From Perkinsela sp. pyNocScin1 (lineage: Eukaryota; Euglenozoa; Kinetoplastea; Prokinetoplastida; Perkinselidae): DNA of 64,000 nt. Positions 48,039-56,542 of the stretch are shown in pieces. Numbering within the stretch: position 1 is the first letter of the stretch; each line of letters starts with the position of its first letter. The notes beneath the pieces are model-generated. The model was not told the origin of the DNA. It searched no databases and worked only from the letters and a program-made list of their open reading frames with translations. Where the stretch lies: the NCBI GenBank assembly GCA_964019655.1, contig CAXHTR010000007.1, positions 186,001 to 250,000 on the forward strand, given 5' to 3'. Both the position numbers and the translations under genes were made by a program.

Positions 48039-48869
48039 TCAATTCAAGTTTAAACCTGTGACCTCCTTACCTTCAGCATCGACAAACTCCGAAATCTTCG
48101 ATCCACGAGTTATGATATTGTACGGAGCCAACTTCTCGACGATCGCTTGCTCCTCGAATCCGGTGCGGCTGACATCCAGCGTACCAAAGCTGAATGGAAC
48201 TTCCCGCAAGTCCAGCTTCCCCGAGAAAGCGTTGTCTCCGATGCGCAGCTCGCGAAAGCTGGCTGAGAAATTCGCAAAACAAACTTCCCCTGTGAAATTG
48301 TTTCGGCTGAGGTCGAGGCGTTTCAGATTTCGAGGAAGGTGTGTTATGTCGATTTCCCCTTCCAGGTCGTTCTCATCAATTTTGAGAATCGTGAGGGACT
48401 CTGGGAGCTGTGACAGGCAAATATCCCCTGAAAAATGATTTTTCGATAGAAGGAGTGTGTCCATGGCTGTAGGCACATTCGCCAAGTCGATCGTCCCTGT
48501 CATTGCATTATTTGCGAGGTCGAGAAGCTCCAGAAATTCCGGAAGATCACGCATTGGAAGCGTCCCAGCCAGATTATTCCCATGTGCGTTGAGCTCTCGC
48601 ACTTTCAGCGGCAAAAACTCGAGCTTGAGAGTCTGCGATTCATCCAGGTCCACAAAGATACCATCGCACCAGTAAATCACCAGAATTTCGTCGTAATCGC
48701 CACAGCACACCCCTGCCCAGGTGCAAACGTCAAAAGGTGCGTTTTCAACCTCTGTGATGGGGTCCTTGCGTTCAATGTCAGAGAGAACAAGCTCCATCAG
48801 GGTAATGGGTGGGATGCTGTCTTTGTCAGCGCGACTGAGCTGCATATCAGCGCAGATGAGGTAAAGCAT
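48039..48869 (-). CDS. LRR protein, long form, 276 aa
   Basis: ATG 48869: M-L-Y-L-I-C-A-D-M leader, L-S-R-A-D-K-D-S-I-P-P-I-T-L-M-E-L-V-L. Cap V-C-T-W-A-G-V-C-C. LRRs N-N-L-A-G-T-L-P-M, N-A-M-T-G-T-I-D-L, N-H-F-S-G-D-I-C-L, N-D-L-E-G-E-I-D-I, N-N-F-T-G-E-V-C-F, N-A-F-S-G-K-L-D-L. C-cap with E-F-V-D-A-E-G-K-E-V. It sits between the family-X block and ALG7. Confidence 0.88.
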   Translation of the reverse strand: MLYLICADMQLSRADKDSIPPITLMELVLSDIERKDPITEVENAPFDVCTWAGVCCGDYDEILVIYWCDGIFVDLDESQTLKLEFLPLKVRELNAHGNNLAGTLPMRDLPEFLELLDLANNAMTGTIDLANVPTAMDTLLLSKNHFSGDICLSQLPESLTILKIDENDLEGEIDITHLPRNLKRLDLSRNNFTGEVCFANFSASFRELRIGDNAFSGKLDLREVPFSFGTLDVSRTGFEEQAIVEKLAPYNIITRGSKISEFVDAEGKEVTGLNLN

Positions 48870-49271
48870 TTCGAGAATTTTTTAGAATGTGGTGAAAGCG
48901 TAAAAATATTGACAGGTCACTAGGCTCATCACCAGTAGCTAGTTTGCAAAGGACAGCGCAAAATGCAAATGTTAGCTCCAATGTTTGCAGTAATGCTCCA
49001 GACTTTATCGCGCTCGAATTCATATCAGTACTGGAGAAGATTCTTTGATTACACACCCAGATGGGTTGAATATGTCTTTCGCATATGATCCGACTCGGCT
49101 GACGCCATCGCCGTTTTGAATAGCTGAAGTACTAAAAGCACTGAAAGTTACAGCACTCTATGCGTTCAGATGCACTTCCAGAGATGCAAGTCATCTGAAC
49201 AAGAGTCAGAGGCAATACTATGCAGAATTTCTCTCGCTCATCTTTACAAGCTGCTGGGACCACGCACTTCC
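48870..49271 (-). other. Intergenic region
   Basis: No gene supported. Confidence 0.45.
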
Positions 49272-50420
49272 CTAGTACAAAAACCGCACCATCTCGAGCG
49301 CCAGGAGCCCCACAGTGTTCATCAACACTTGCAAGAAGAGCAGCAAACGAACAAGCACCTCCTCATGCATTGGCCCGAGCACCACGAGGACCGCATTGAG
49401 CACTGTCCAGTTCCCAGAGGACCCCAGTTCATCTTTCTGGGAATCCCATGTCGGTATCCGGTGCGGCGGGCACGCCACGTACCCGCACAGCTGCGGCAAC
49501 GAGAGCACAAAGTTGGCCATCTGCGGCACAAAGAAGAGCATGAGGGACTTGCTGAAATGGTTCGTGATGGCCGTCACAGCGAAGACCATCCCGGAAAAGT
49601 ACGTGAAGCTGTCGCCGACAAAGACCTTGGAGGGGTAGCGATTGAGACGGAAAAGCGCCGTGCACACGCCGAGAAAGGGAAGCTGAAGCAGAAGGGTCAT
49701 CGCCTTTCTGTCAGCGTCTGCAGCCTCGGCCATGTGGCGCAGTGCATAGAGAATAACTGAAAAGGAGATAATCGCAGTCTGGCCAGACTCCAGGCCGTTC
49801 ACTCCAGCGTAAATATTTATAGAGTTGGTGCAAAAGACGCAGATAAGGGCAAGAATCAGGGCGTGGAGCGGCCCGAGGCCGAGCGAGGCGCCGACGTGCG
49901 GGCCTGGGAGAAGTCGCTCACCGATGGACTGCACGAGACCCCCGCGGAGGAACACTGGCAGAACAACAAAGTGACCACTGGCGGCGGATGTGACGAGTGG
50001 AACAGTCGCGATACCCGAGAGTGCAATCTTTACGCCCCAGCTGAGGCCAATAACGTCGTCGGCGAAGCCCATCAGGAGCATGATGCTGATGGAGCACAGG
50101 GCGGCGTGTGTCGAAAGCATCGGGACGCCACAGAGTGCAGCGGCGATGAGTACTGTGCTGAGGTAGACGCAGCCGACAATGATGCCGGTGCTTTCGGGGA
50201 TCATTTTAGAGCGAGCAGATGGGTCACGCATCATAGATCGGGTGCTCTCTACTTGCAAACGTTTCCGGAGCGACAGAAATGCCGCTGGGGTGATCTTGTT
50301 GAGGTCTATCCCGAAGAGGCCGGCGGCGATGAGCTTGTCTGCGCTTGCTATGATGAGTCGGTAAGTGACGAAGTGCGCGATGATGGAGAGGATGAGAAGT
50401 GCGAAGGTGAGTGACTCCAT
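49272..50420 (-). CDS. ALG7: UDP-GlcNAc:dolichyl-phosphate GlcNAc-1-phosphotransferase
   Basis: Transfers GlcNAc-1-phosphate from UDP-GlcNAc to dolichyl phosphate at the ER membrane, the first step of N-glycan precursor synthesis and the target of tunicamycin. The 382-aa protein (ATG 50420) is close to the usual 400-odd and hydrophobic, with about ten membrane segments. Family motifs: K-M-I-P-E-S-T-G (72-79), the catalytic acidic pair in G-F-A-D-D-V-I-G-L (118-126), F-C-T-N-S-I-N-I-Y-A-G-V-N-G-L-E (196-211), Y-P-S-K-V-F-V-G-D-S-F (262-272), F-V-P-Q-M-A-N-F (297-304) and C-P-P-H-R-I-P (317-323). It is the only housekeeping gene in the window, co-oriented with its neighbours. Also called DPAGT1/GPT. 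Confidence 0.96.
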   Translation of the reverse strand: MESLTFALLILSIIAHFVTYRLIIASADKLIAAGLFGIDLNKITPAAFLSLRKRLQVESTRSMMRDPSARSKMIPESTGIIVGCVYLSTVLIAAALCGVPMLSTHAALCSISIMLLMGFADDVIGLSWGVKIALSGIATVPLVTSAASGHFVVLPVFLRGGLVQSIGERLLPGPHVGASLGLGPLHALILALICVFCTNSINIYAGVNGLESGQTAIISFSVILYALRHMAEAADADRKAMTLLLQLPFLGVCTALFRLNRYPSKVFVGDSFTYFSGMVFAVTAITNHFSKSLMLFFVPQMANFVLSLPQLCGYVACPPHRIPTWDSQKDELGSSGNWTVLNAVLVVLGPMHEEVLVRLLLFLQVLMNTVGLLALEMVRFLY

Positions 50421-51037
50421 TGGAAAGGTAGGAAAATGGAGAAGGGGGCGAGAATTTGTTGGTACGACAGCATTTACTTACAAAACGGTTGAGATCGATC
50501 AACCATCAGTGAATCATTCAGCATGTAAGCTTCATTTCAGTGCTTGAGACAATACAATGAGAGTACTCTTTCATTAACTTTAGATTAGACAGTTCAGATG
50601 TTGCTTTTGTACGAAGAAGAAACGCATACGATGTGAAGTAGGTTTTCTGGTAGATTTTTGGCTTGCATACCACAATGGGTGTGAGTGATTCTTCTGTTGC
50701 GTATGAGAGCGTCACTTCCCATCACAAGAAGCGAGACCAATGTTCCCTGTTTTAATCTTTGATTTTCCCTGTTGTGCTGCTTGGCAAACATTCGATTTTT
50801 CTGAATTATCAAACATGCTGCTTATCTTATAACTTTCCTGCCATGGAAAATCACCCCGTTTTGATTTTTGATCTGCTATAGACTACAGTACGAGTATTCC
50901 ATGTATTTGCACTTCTAATTCGCTTGAGAGATACCGCTGCTGCATAGTTTTGCATATCGGATACGAAAATGATGCTTTAACTGTCGTTAGCAATGCAGAG
51001 ATCCCGCTTAATACTCCCCCTTTATCCCCCTTAATAC
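50421..51037 (-). other. Intergenic region
   Basis: No gene supported. Near 51007-51040 the text CTTAATACTC occurs twice around a C-rich stretch. Confidence 0.45.
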
Positions 51038-51469
51038 TCATTCATACATGAAAGAGACACGCTCTTTGTCACGCTCCTCTTCAAAGGCTATTTCCTCCAT
51101 GCGCAAATAGTCAAAGGTTAGTCGATGGCAACTTTCTGGAAGCTTTCCGACACGAAACGAGTTTTTCGGGATTTTCTTCTCACTGATTTCGAGAAACTGG
51201 AGCTTGAGCGGGAGGTTCTGAAAGTTTACCACTCCCGTGATCTCGTTTCCAATTACACTAAATTCTTCGAGATTGTCTGGTAAGCTGCCAAGGTCAAGTG
51301 TTCCCGTAAAGAAACAGTCCTCGATACAGAAGAGCTCTAAGTCCACGGGGAGTCGCGTTGTGTCGACGGATCCAGTGAGATCTTGCTCGTATATGTTTAA
51401 CTTGGTAAGCTTGCGTGGCATCATCGAAAAAGCGATCGTTCCTTTGACTGTAATGAAAAGTGAGTGCAT
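51038..51469 (-). pseudogene. Short-form LRR gene lacking its 5' half
   Basis: ATG 51469 opens a 143-codon frame that begins inside the first LRR (V-K-G-T-I-A-F-S-M-M-P) with no leader or cap; the full short form is 205-217 aa. The rest is intact: L-T-G-S-V-D-T, F-T-G-T-L-D-L-G-S-L-P, G-V-V-N-F-Q-N-L-P and C-cap V-G-K-L-P. The codons before the first LRR (F-I-T-V) do not match the family. It may be a leaderless protein or a truncated copy; no matching 5' half lies upstream. Confidence 0.65.
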
Positions 51470-51639
51470 TCGGTCATTGCAGAGATTCGGTCAGGTACTA
51501 ATCACTTTCGATGTAAAGTTTTAAATCATCTAAATGTGAAGACAAGGAGAGTCAAAGGTGCTCACGCTAATATAGTAAGAAAGGGAAGGACAAAAATATC
51601 ATATTCCCAAAGTTTTCTTATTGCGTGACCCAGATATGA

Positions 51640-52530
51640 TTAGTAGGCATTCGCGTCCTCATGACAGAATTGCTCTTCATCACTGGAGTAAAAGCTATTC
51701 AGCGCATTGAGCTGAAGAGGATGCGCCAGGCCACTTTCATCGTGCACAGCTTTTACGCCGGAGTTTAAAAGAAGTAAATGTGCTGTACATTGCTTTGCTA
51801 CCACTGCTACTTCTTCGAGCTTAGCACCTTCAAGAGTAAGTCTCTGCAGGTCTTGAGGGGGACTAAGAAGTGTGAGTTTGCCCTCTAAGGGGTTGTTGTC
51901 AAGATCGAGATATCTCAGAGCTTCAGGAAGATTTTCGAGCTTGATTTCCCCACAGAGCTGATTACATGCAAGCGAAAGGTATCCTAGTGTCTTCGGCAGG
52001 GAGGTCAAATTCACACTTCCCGATAGCTTATTTCTGCAGAGAACAAGCTCTACCAAAGATGAGGGTAGCTTTGTTAAGCTGCAGCTTCCCGAAAAATCAT
52101 TCGAAGACACATTAAAGTCAACTAGAGATGAAGGTAGACAGTCCAGGTCTAATGTCCCTGAAAGCTCATTCGTATTCACGTCGAAGCTCTTTAAATGTGG
52201 TGGAAGCTTAGCAATATCAAGCGTCCCGCTAATACCCATCCATATGACACAAAGATCGATAGCACACGGTGGGAGGAAGCAGAAATTGAGTGTACCTTCG
52301 AGACGCTGTAAAAAATTAAAAGTGCTGAATTTGATAGCATTATGTTCGTCATCACACTCTACTCCTCGCCACTCGCAAACGTCTCTATAAGATCCAGAAT
52401 CATCTCTGAATCGCTCTTTAGATTCTTCTGGAAGACTTTCAATGACTATTTCCATGCGCGCTTGATCTGTAAGGGATGCGTAGTCCAGTCTCCCGAGCGA
52501 TGGATCGATAAGGCTAAGATAAACGATCAT
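51640..52530 (-). CDS. LRR protein, long form, 296 aa
   Basis: ATG 52530: M-I-V-Y-L-S-L-I-D leader, L-G-R-L-D-Y-A-S-L-T-D-Q-A-R-M-E-I-V-I-E. Cap V-C-E-W-R-G-V-E-C. Eight LRRs (L-E-G-T-L-N-F, I-S-G-T-L-D-I, N-E-L-S-G-T-L-D-L, N-D-F-S-G-S-C-S-L, N-K-L-S-G-S-V-N-L, N-Q-L-C-G-E-I-K-L, N-P-L-E-G-K-L-T-L). Acidic tail S-S-D-E-E. Closest to 53129 and 433. Confidence 0.9.
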   Translation of the reverse strand: MIVYLSLIDPSLGRLDYASLTDQARMEIVIESLPEESKERFRDDSGSYRDVCEWRGVECDDEHNAIKFSTFNFLQRLEGTLNFCFLPPCAIDLCVIWMGISGTLDIAKLPPHLKSFDVNTNELSGTLDLDCLPSSLVDFNVSSNDFSGSCSLTKLPSSLVELVLCRNKLSGSVNLTSLPKTLGYLSLACNQLCGEIKLENLPEALRYLDLDNNPLEGKLTLLSPPQDLQRLTLEGAKLEEVAVVAKQCTAHLLLLNSGVKAVHDESGLAHPLQLNALNSFYSSDEEQFCHEDANAY

Positions 52531-53128
52531 TGCTTAGTATTAGGTAGTGTATTACAAAGATATAGAACTTGATCAAAGAATAGGAAATAACGAAGCAGCG
52601 AGGATATTACTGAGGAGAGTACGAGCCTTTTTAAACCACCTTCAAATAACACAAGATTCTTACGACAATCAACACCTGTGAAGATTTATGCCAGCATTAT
52701 CCTCCTCTTACTAATAAAATTTACATTGCGAGTAAAAAGAGCATTAATCTTTCGTGTCCACATCTAAAAGTACTAGAAATCCCTCTGATTTGTAATAGAA
52801 ACAATCATTGTTTCTATCAGATGAAGAAGAATCTGCTGCTGTTTAACAAGAAGTATCAGGAAAGACTAAGATTAGACGTAGTTGAAATGTCGCTTCTAGA
52901 GATACTACAGAATGATAAATTTGCATTGCAGTTGAGAGCAAGTGTACAATACAAAATGCGCAGAATTAGAACCTGGGTCTCTCAGTAACTATATATTAGT
53001 AAGCATTTGGGATATAAGTTACAAGTACTTGAAATGTTAAGGTTTGTTAACCCCCGTGACGTGCAAAACATCTACATTATTATCTAGTCTGGGCCTCTCA
53101 TATATATACAAAGAAAATCTCTGAAAAC
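52531..53128 (-). other. Intergenic region with a hairpin
   Basis: No gene supported. ATAGAAACAA (52795-52804) and TTGTTTCTAT (52808-52817) form a perfect 10-bp stem with a 3-base loop. Confidence 0.5.
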
Positions 53129-54037
53129 CTACCACATTTGATTGCCTAACTCATCGACAGCTGCCTCGATCTTATTTCCAGTTATTTCAAATCCCCTGAA
53201 AGCTGATGGTAAAACCGCAGTTCCCTCAAAACGGTTATGCTCAGCATAAACGCACCGCAACGATGCTGGAAGATTCTCCAACCGAAATTCTCCACAGAAT
53301 TGATTATTACTGATGTTTATCTGCTCTATGGATGGTGGAAGTTTAGTAATCAAAACGCTTCCTGATAGGTAATTGACATCCAAGCAAAGCATTACGAGAG
53401 ATTCTGGAAGTGCATCTAGCTTCACACTTCCCTCAAATCGATTGCGGGAAAGATCAAGCGTCGCAAGCGACTCTGGTAGCAGCGAGAAGTCACAACTCCC
53501 TAAAAATTCGTTCCCACTCAGTACGAACTCCGTAAGACCCTTTGGCAAAGTACAAAAATCAACTGTTCCGTGAAGCCGATTCCCATCGACAATAAAGCGC
53601 TCTAAAGAATGCGGCAATTTCATGGTCTCGAGTGTGCCCTTGGCTGCAAGGAGTTTTAGCTTGAATACGCGCACAGAGTCAGGTAAAAATTCCATTGCTA
53701 TCGATCCGCCTTGATACATCTCTTCCCTGTCTGTCAAGGATTCTGTAATGAATGCATCGCCACCAATATCATCCCCTATTCGATGAAAGAAGGAATCACT
53801 CACAGGTAAATCATATAAGCACAGCTGAAACTTAGTGACGATGCCATCTGCGTTGCACGTAACGCCCCGCCAGTTGCAGACGTCATGGTAGTAGCTTTCT
53901 GGTGTATCATTCCGGTTTCGGAACATGCACGAGGCGTTGAGGTTCTCGACGACTATCTCCATCCGGGCCTGGTCTGAGAGCGAGGAGTAGTCGAGGCGGC
54001 CGAGGGTGGGGTCAACAGCAAAAAGAAGAGAGCTCAT
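53129..54037 (-). CDS. LRR protein, long form, 302 aa
   Basis: ATG 54037: M-S-S-L-L-F-A-V-D leader, L-G-R-L-D-Y-S-S-L-S-D-Q-A-R-M-E-I-V-V-E. Cap V-C-N-W-R-G-V-T-C. A 35-residue insert (D-S-F-F-H-R-I-G-D-D-I-G-G) separates cap and first LRR, unusual for the family. LRRs A-A-K-G-T-L-E-T, N-R-L-H-G-T-V-D-F, N-E-F-L-G-S-C-D-F, N-R-F-E-G-S-V-K-L, N-Y-L-S-G-S-V-L-I, N-Q-F-C-G-E-F-R-L. Related to 51640. Confidence 0.89.
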   Translation of the reverse strand: MSSLLFAVDPTLGRLDYSSLSDQARMEIVVENLNASCMFRNRNDTPESYYHDVCNWRGVTCNADGIVTKFQLCLYDLPVSDSFFHRIGDDIGGDAFITESLTDREEMYQGGSIAMEFLPDSVRVFKLKLLAAKGTLETMKLPHSLERFIVDGNRLHGTVDFCTLPKGLTEFVLSGNEFLGSCDFSLLPESLATLDLSRNRFEGSVKLDALPESLVMLCLDVNYLSGSVLITKLPPSIEQINISNNQFCGEFRLENLPASLRCVYAEHNRFEGTAVLPSAFRGFEITGNKIEAAVDELGNQMW

Positions 54038-54195
54038 TTACTTACTATTAGAGTGTGCACTGAGAAACGCTATATTTTTCTGTACTGTGAAATAGAGATG
54101 AAATGACACGCAATGTTCTTCAATCTTTATCGTATTTTTCATAACCATCCTATTCGCCCTTTGGCTCGATAAAAAAAAAATTGGCTCGATAGATG

Positions 54196-54867
54196 TTAGA
54201 ACAAGACTTGTCCAGGGGGGCCACGGATAACTAGAGGGGGTATATAATCGCAACAGACACGCTCTTTGTCCACTTCGTCGAGCACTTTCACCTGAAAACC
54301 AAAACACGCCAGTTTGATCGTGAGGAAAGTGTTTGGAAGCTTACCGACCTCTACGAAGTCGATTTCGAGGTGCTCTTCACAAATGCGGAAATCGTCGAGG
54401 CTCTCTGGGAGATTTGAAATGTTCGCTATCGACTGAATGCGGTTCTCATGGATGACGATCTCCTCGAGGCCGCTGGGCAGCGTGCTGAAATCGAGGGAAC
54501 CCGTGAACAGACAGGACTCAACCCAGAAGCTCGTCAGAGTCTCGGGCAGGCAGCTGACATTCATCTCGCCGACGAGCTCCTGGTTGGAGAGGTGGAGCGC
54601 CTCGAGCTTTGGCGGCAGCATAGCAAAGTTGATTGAACCGACGAGCTCGAGCTCACTGAGGGGCCAGTGGATACGCGTGATAGTGTCTTCATCGCATGAT
54701 ACTCCCACCCAGGAGCAAGCGTCCGCTTCGTCTCCTTCGAGCTCGCGCCGGGCATCCTTGGCTTTATCTGGCGTGAAAAATAAGCTCATGCGATCCTGGT
54801 CAGTAAGCATTGACGTTTCGAAGCGTCCAAGGCCGTGGATATCAGCGGTATGGACGATGAGAAACAT
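54196..54867 (-). CDS. LRR protein, short form, 223 aa
   Basis: ATG 54867: M-F-L-I-V-H-T-A-D leader, L-G-R-F-E-T-S-M-L-T-D-Q-D-R-M-S-L-F-F-T-P-D-K. Cap A-C-S-W-V-G-V-S-C. LRRs L-V-G-S-I-N-F-A-M-L-P, L-V-G-E-M-N-V, F-T-G-S-L-D-F-S-T-L-P; I-A-N-I-S-N-L-P; C-cap V-G-K-L-P and L-D-E-V-D-K-E-R-V. Closest to the broken copy at 2-278, on the opposite arm. Confidence 0.88.
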   Translation of the reverse strand: MFLIVHTADIHGLGRFETSMLTDQDRMSLFFTPDKAKDARRELEGDEADACSWVGVSCDEDTITRIHWPLSELELVGSINFAMLPPKLEALHLSNQELVGEMNVSCLPETLTSFWVESCLFTGSLDFSTLPSGLEEIVIHENRIQSIANISNLPESLDDFRICEEHLEIDFVEVGKLPNTFLTIKLACFGFQVKVLDEVDKERVCCDYIPPLVIRGPPGQVLF

Positions 54868-54961
54868 TTATGAAGTGCGAAGGTAAGAAATTTGCGCACA
54901 GTTTCGAAAAGAATGTGTTGCGTGTAAGCAAACGATGCATCTTTCACATGCGGAATGATTC

Positions 54962-55603
54962 TTACACGCCGATCACAATGTTTACAAATACTCGGCGCCT
55001 GTCTGCTTCATCCTCGAGGTCTATGGCCTCTATGCCTGAGTCGCACATTTCGATGATCAGATCGCTTTTTGGCAGTTTCCCAATTTGTACGCTTTGTTCG
55101 ACATTCTTCCGCTCTGAGGCATAGAAATCACGGAGCCCTTCGGGTAAGTTACATATATGTCGAATGGACGTGAAATTATTGTCAGTGACACAAAATTCTT
55201 CGAGAAAAGGTGGAAGGGCACCGCAGTCCAGTGCTGCCGTAAAGGAGCACTCGCGCAGCGATACAATGCGCATTGTCTTCGATACGCCCCGCAGCTGCAC
55301 CTCGCCCCGCAAGTTTTGGCCGTAGACATCGAAAACGCGCACGTGCGCTGGGCACATTAGAAAGTCGATCGATGCAGAAAAATACACTGCAGAATTGCAT
55401 TTGATTTTGTCTATGTGCCCATTCGTACAGGTTACGCCGTACCACGTGCACGCGCCATCGACATCACCATTGAGGTCATACTCGATGACATCTGGGTCCA
55501 GATCTGTGACGAAAAGCTCCATGCGCTGTTGCTCTGCGAGCGAATCAGCGTCTACTCTTCCAAGGTACGAATCAGATGCGAGCAGAATGCTGGGGATTGG
55601 CAT
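54962..55603 (-). CDS. LRR protein, short form, 213 aa
   Basis: ATG 55603: M-P-I-P-S-I-L-L-A-S-D leader, L-G-R-V-D-A-D-S-L-A-E-Q-Q-R-M-E-L-F-V-T. The frame runs up to 55693 but without ATG. Cap A-C-T-W-Y-G-V-T-C. LRRs F-S-A-S-I-D-F-L-M, L-R-G-E-V-Q-L, F-T-A-A-L-D-C-G-A-L-P (weak); I-R-H-I-C-N-L-P; I-G-K-L-P-K-S-D-L; D-L-E-D-E-A-D-R-R-R-V. Several LRR glycines are changed to alanine. Confidence 0.86.
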   Translation of the reverse strand: MPIPSILLASDSYLGRVDADSLAEQQRMELFVTDLDPDVIEYDLNGDVDGACTWYGVTCTNGHIDKIKCNSAVYFSASIDFLMCPAHVRVFDVYGQNLRGEVQLRGVSKTMRIVSLRECSFTAALDCGALPPFLEEFCVTDNNFTSIRHICNLPEGLRDFYASERKNVEQSVQIGKLPKSDLIIEMCDSGIEAIDLEDEADRRRVFVNIVIGV

Positions 55604-55753
55604 TTTTGAACCTTTGTAGAGAAGAACTCGCTGAAATAGAAGGGCATGACCTGTGACCGGGTGCCTTTCACCATCGATCAGCTCGTCATTCAATTATTCG
55701 TAACTCATGTACTTCTAATCAGTATCCATTGCTTATGCATTCCATTATTTCGA

Positions 55754-56380
55754 TCAAGAGCATAATCTTCCAATGTCCATATCAGAGTCGTACGCAACCT
55801 CAATAATATTGCACCCACTGACGTCGATGGTCAGGTCACCCGCTGGAAGGCTCCCGATCCGTATTTTCCGAGGCGCTATGTTCGGCTCATTTACCTCAAA
55901 GTATGTCATGCCAAGCGGGAGATCAACAATGTCCCCTATCCCCGTAACACGATTGTTCTTCACCAGTAGCTCTTTGAAGCTGCGCGGTAGGTGCCCAAAA
56001 TCGAGCGACCCCGTGAATTTGCAGTACTGCACTATGAAGCTCTCCATTTTCGAAGGCAAATTGGTCAGGTCTATCTCACCGACCTGCTCCTCACCGCTGA
56101 TGCTGAGATCGATGAGCCCGCGGGGCAGCATCTGGAAGTCGATGGACCCGGGCAGTTCGATGTCGTAGAGGTGCCAGTCTATCGCTGTGACCACACCGTC
56201 AGTGCAGACTATGCCTTGCCATGTGCAGGCGTCGTCAGCATCACCGCCGAGGTCTGCTCGGGCCTGGTCTGCATTTCCGGGCGTGAAGAACAGCTCGACC
56301 ATTTGCTGCTGTGACAGTGAGCTGAGGTCAAAACGACCAAGTGAGATATCGGAGGCTGTAAAGATGAGTAGAAGAGGCAT
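55754..56380 (-). CDS. LRR protein, short form, 208 aa
   Basis: ATG 56380: M-P-L-L-L-I-F-T-A-S-D leader, L-G-R-F-D-L-S-S-L-S-Q-Q-Q-M-V-E-L-F-F-T-P-G-N. Cap A-C-T-W-Q-G-I-V-C. LRRs L-P-G-S-I-D-F-Q-M-L-P, Q-V-G-E-I-D-L-T-N-L-P, F-T-G-S-L-D-F-G-H-L-P; I-G-D-I-V-D-L-P; I-G-S-L-P-A-G-D-L-T-I-D-V-S-G-C. Its 5' end and leader region are copied at 58505-58700. Confidence 0.88.
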   Translation of the reverse strand: MPLLLIFTASDISLGRFDLSSLSQQQMVELFFTPGNADQARADLGGDADDACTWQGIVCTDGVVTAIDWHLYDIELPGSIDFQMLPRGLIDLSISGEEQVGEIDLTNLPSKMESFIVQYCKFTGSLDFGHLPRSFKELLVKNNRVTGIGDIVDLPLGMTYFEVNEPNIAPRKIRIGSLPAGDLTIDVSGCNIIEVAYDSDMDIGRLCS

Positions 56381-56542
56381 TGCTGTGAATGAAAAGAAGT
56401 ATAATTTGATAATAGGTCTGCTGATGGGTTGGGAAAAGCCTCAAAGATTGAAGATATCATTCGTCATTCATATTATTTATTCGTCATGAATTTGATACAT
56501 TTAGACTGCGCTGGCGCTTTTCACTTGCGCAGAGGTGCGATT

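Noticed and set aside
49863-50414. 183-codon + strand frame within ALG7
   Set aside because: It is antisense to a gene with clear catalytic motifs and has charged, low-complexity text typical of a shadow frame.
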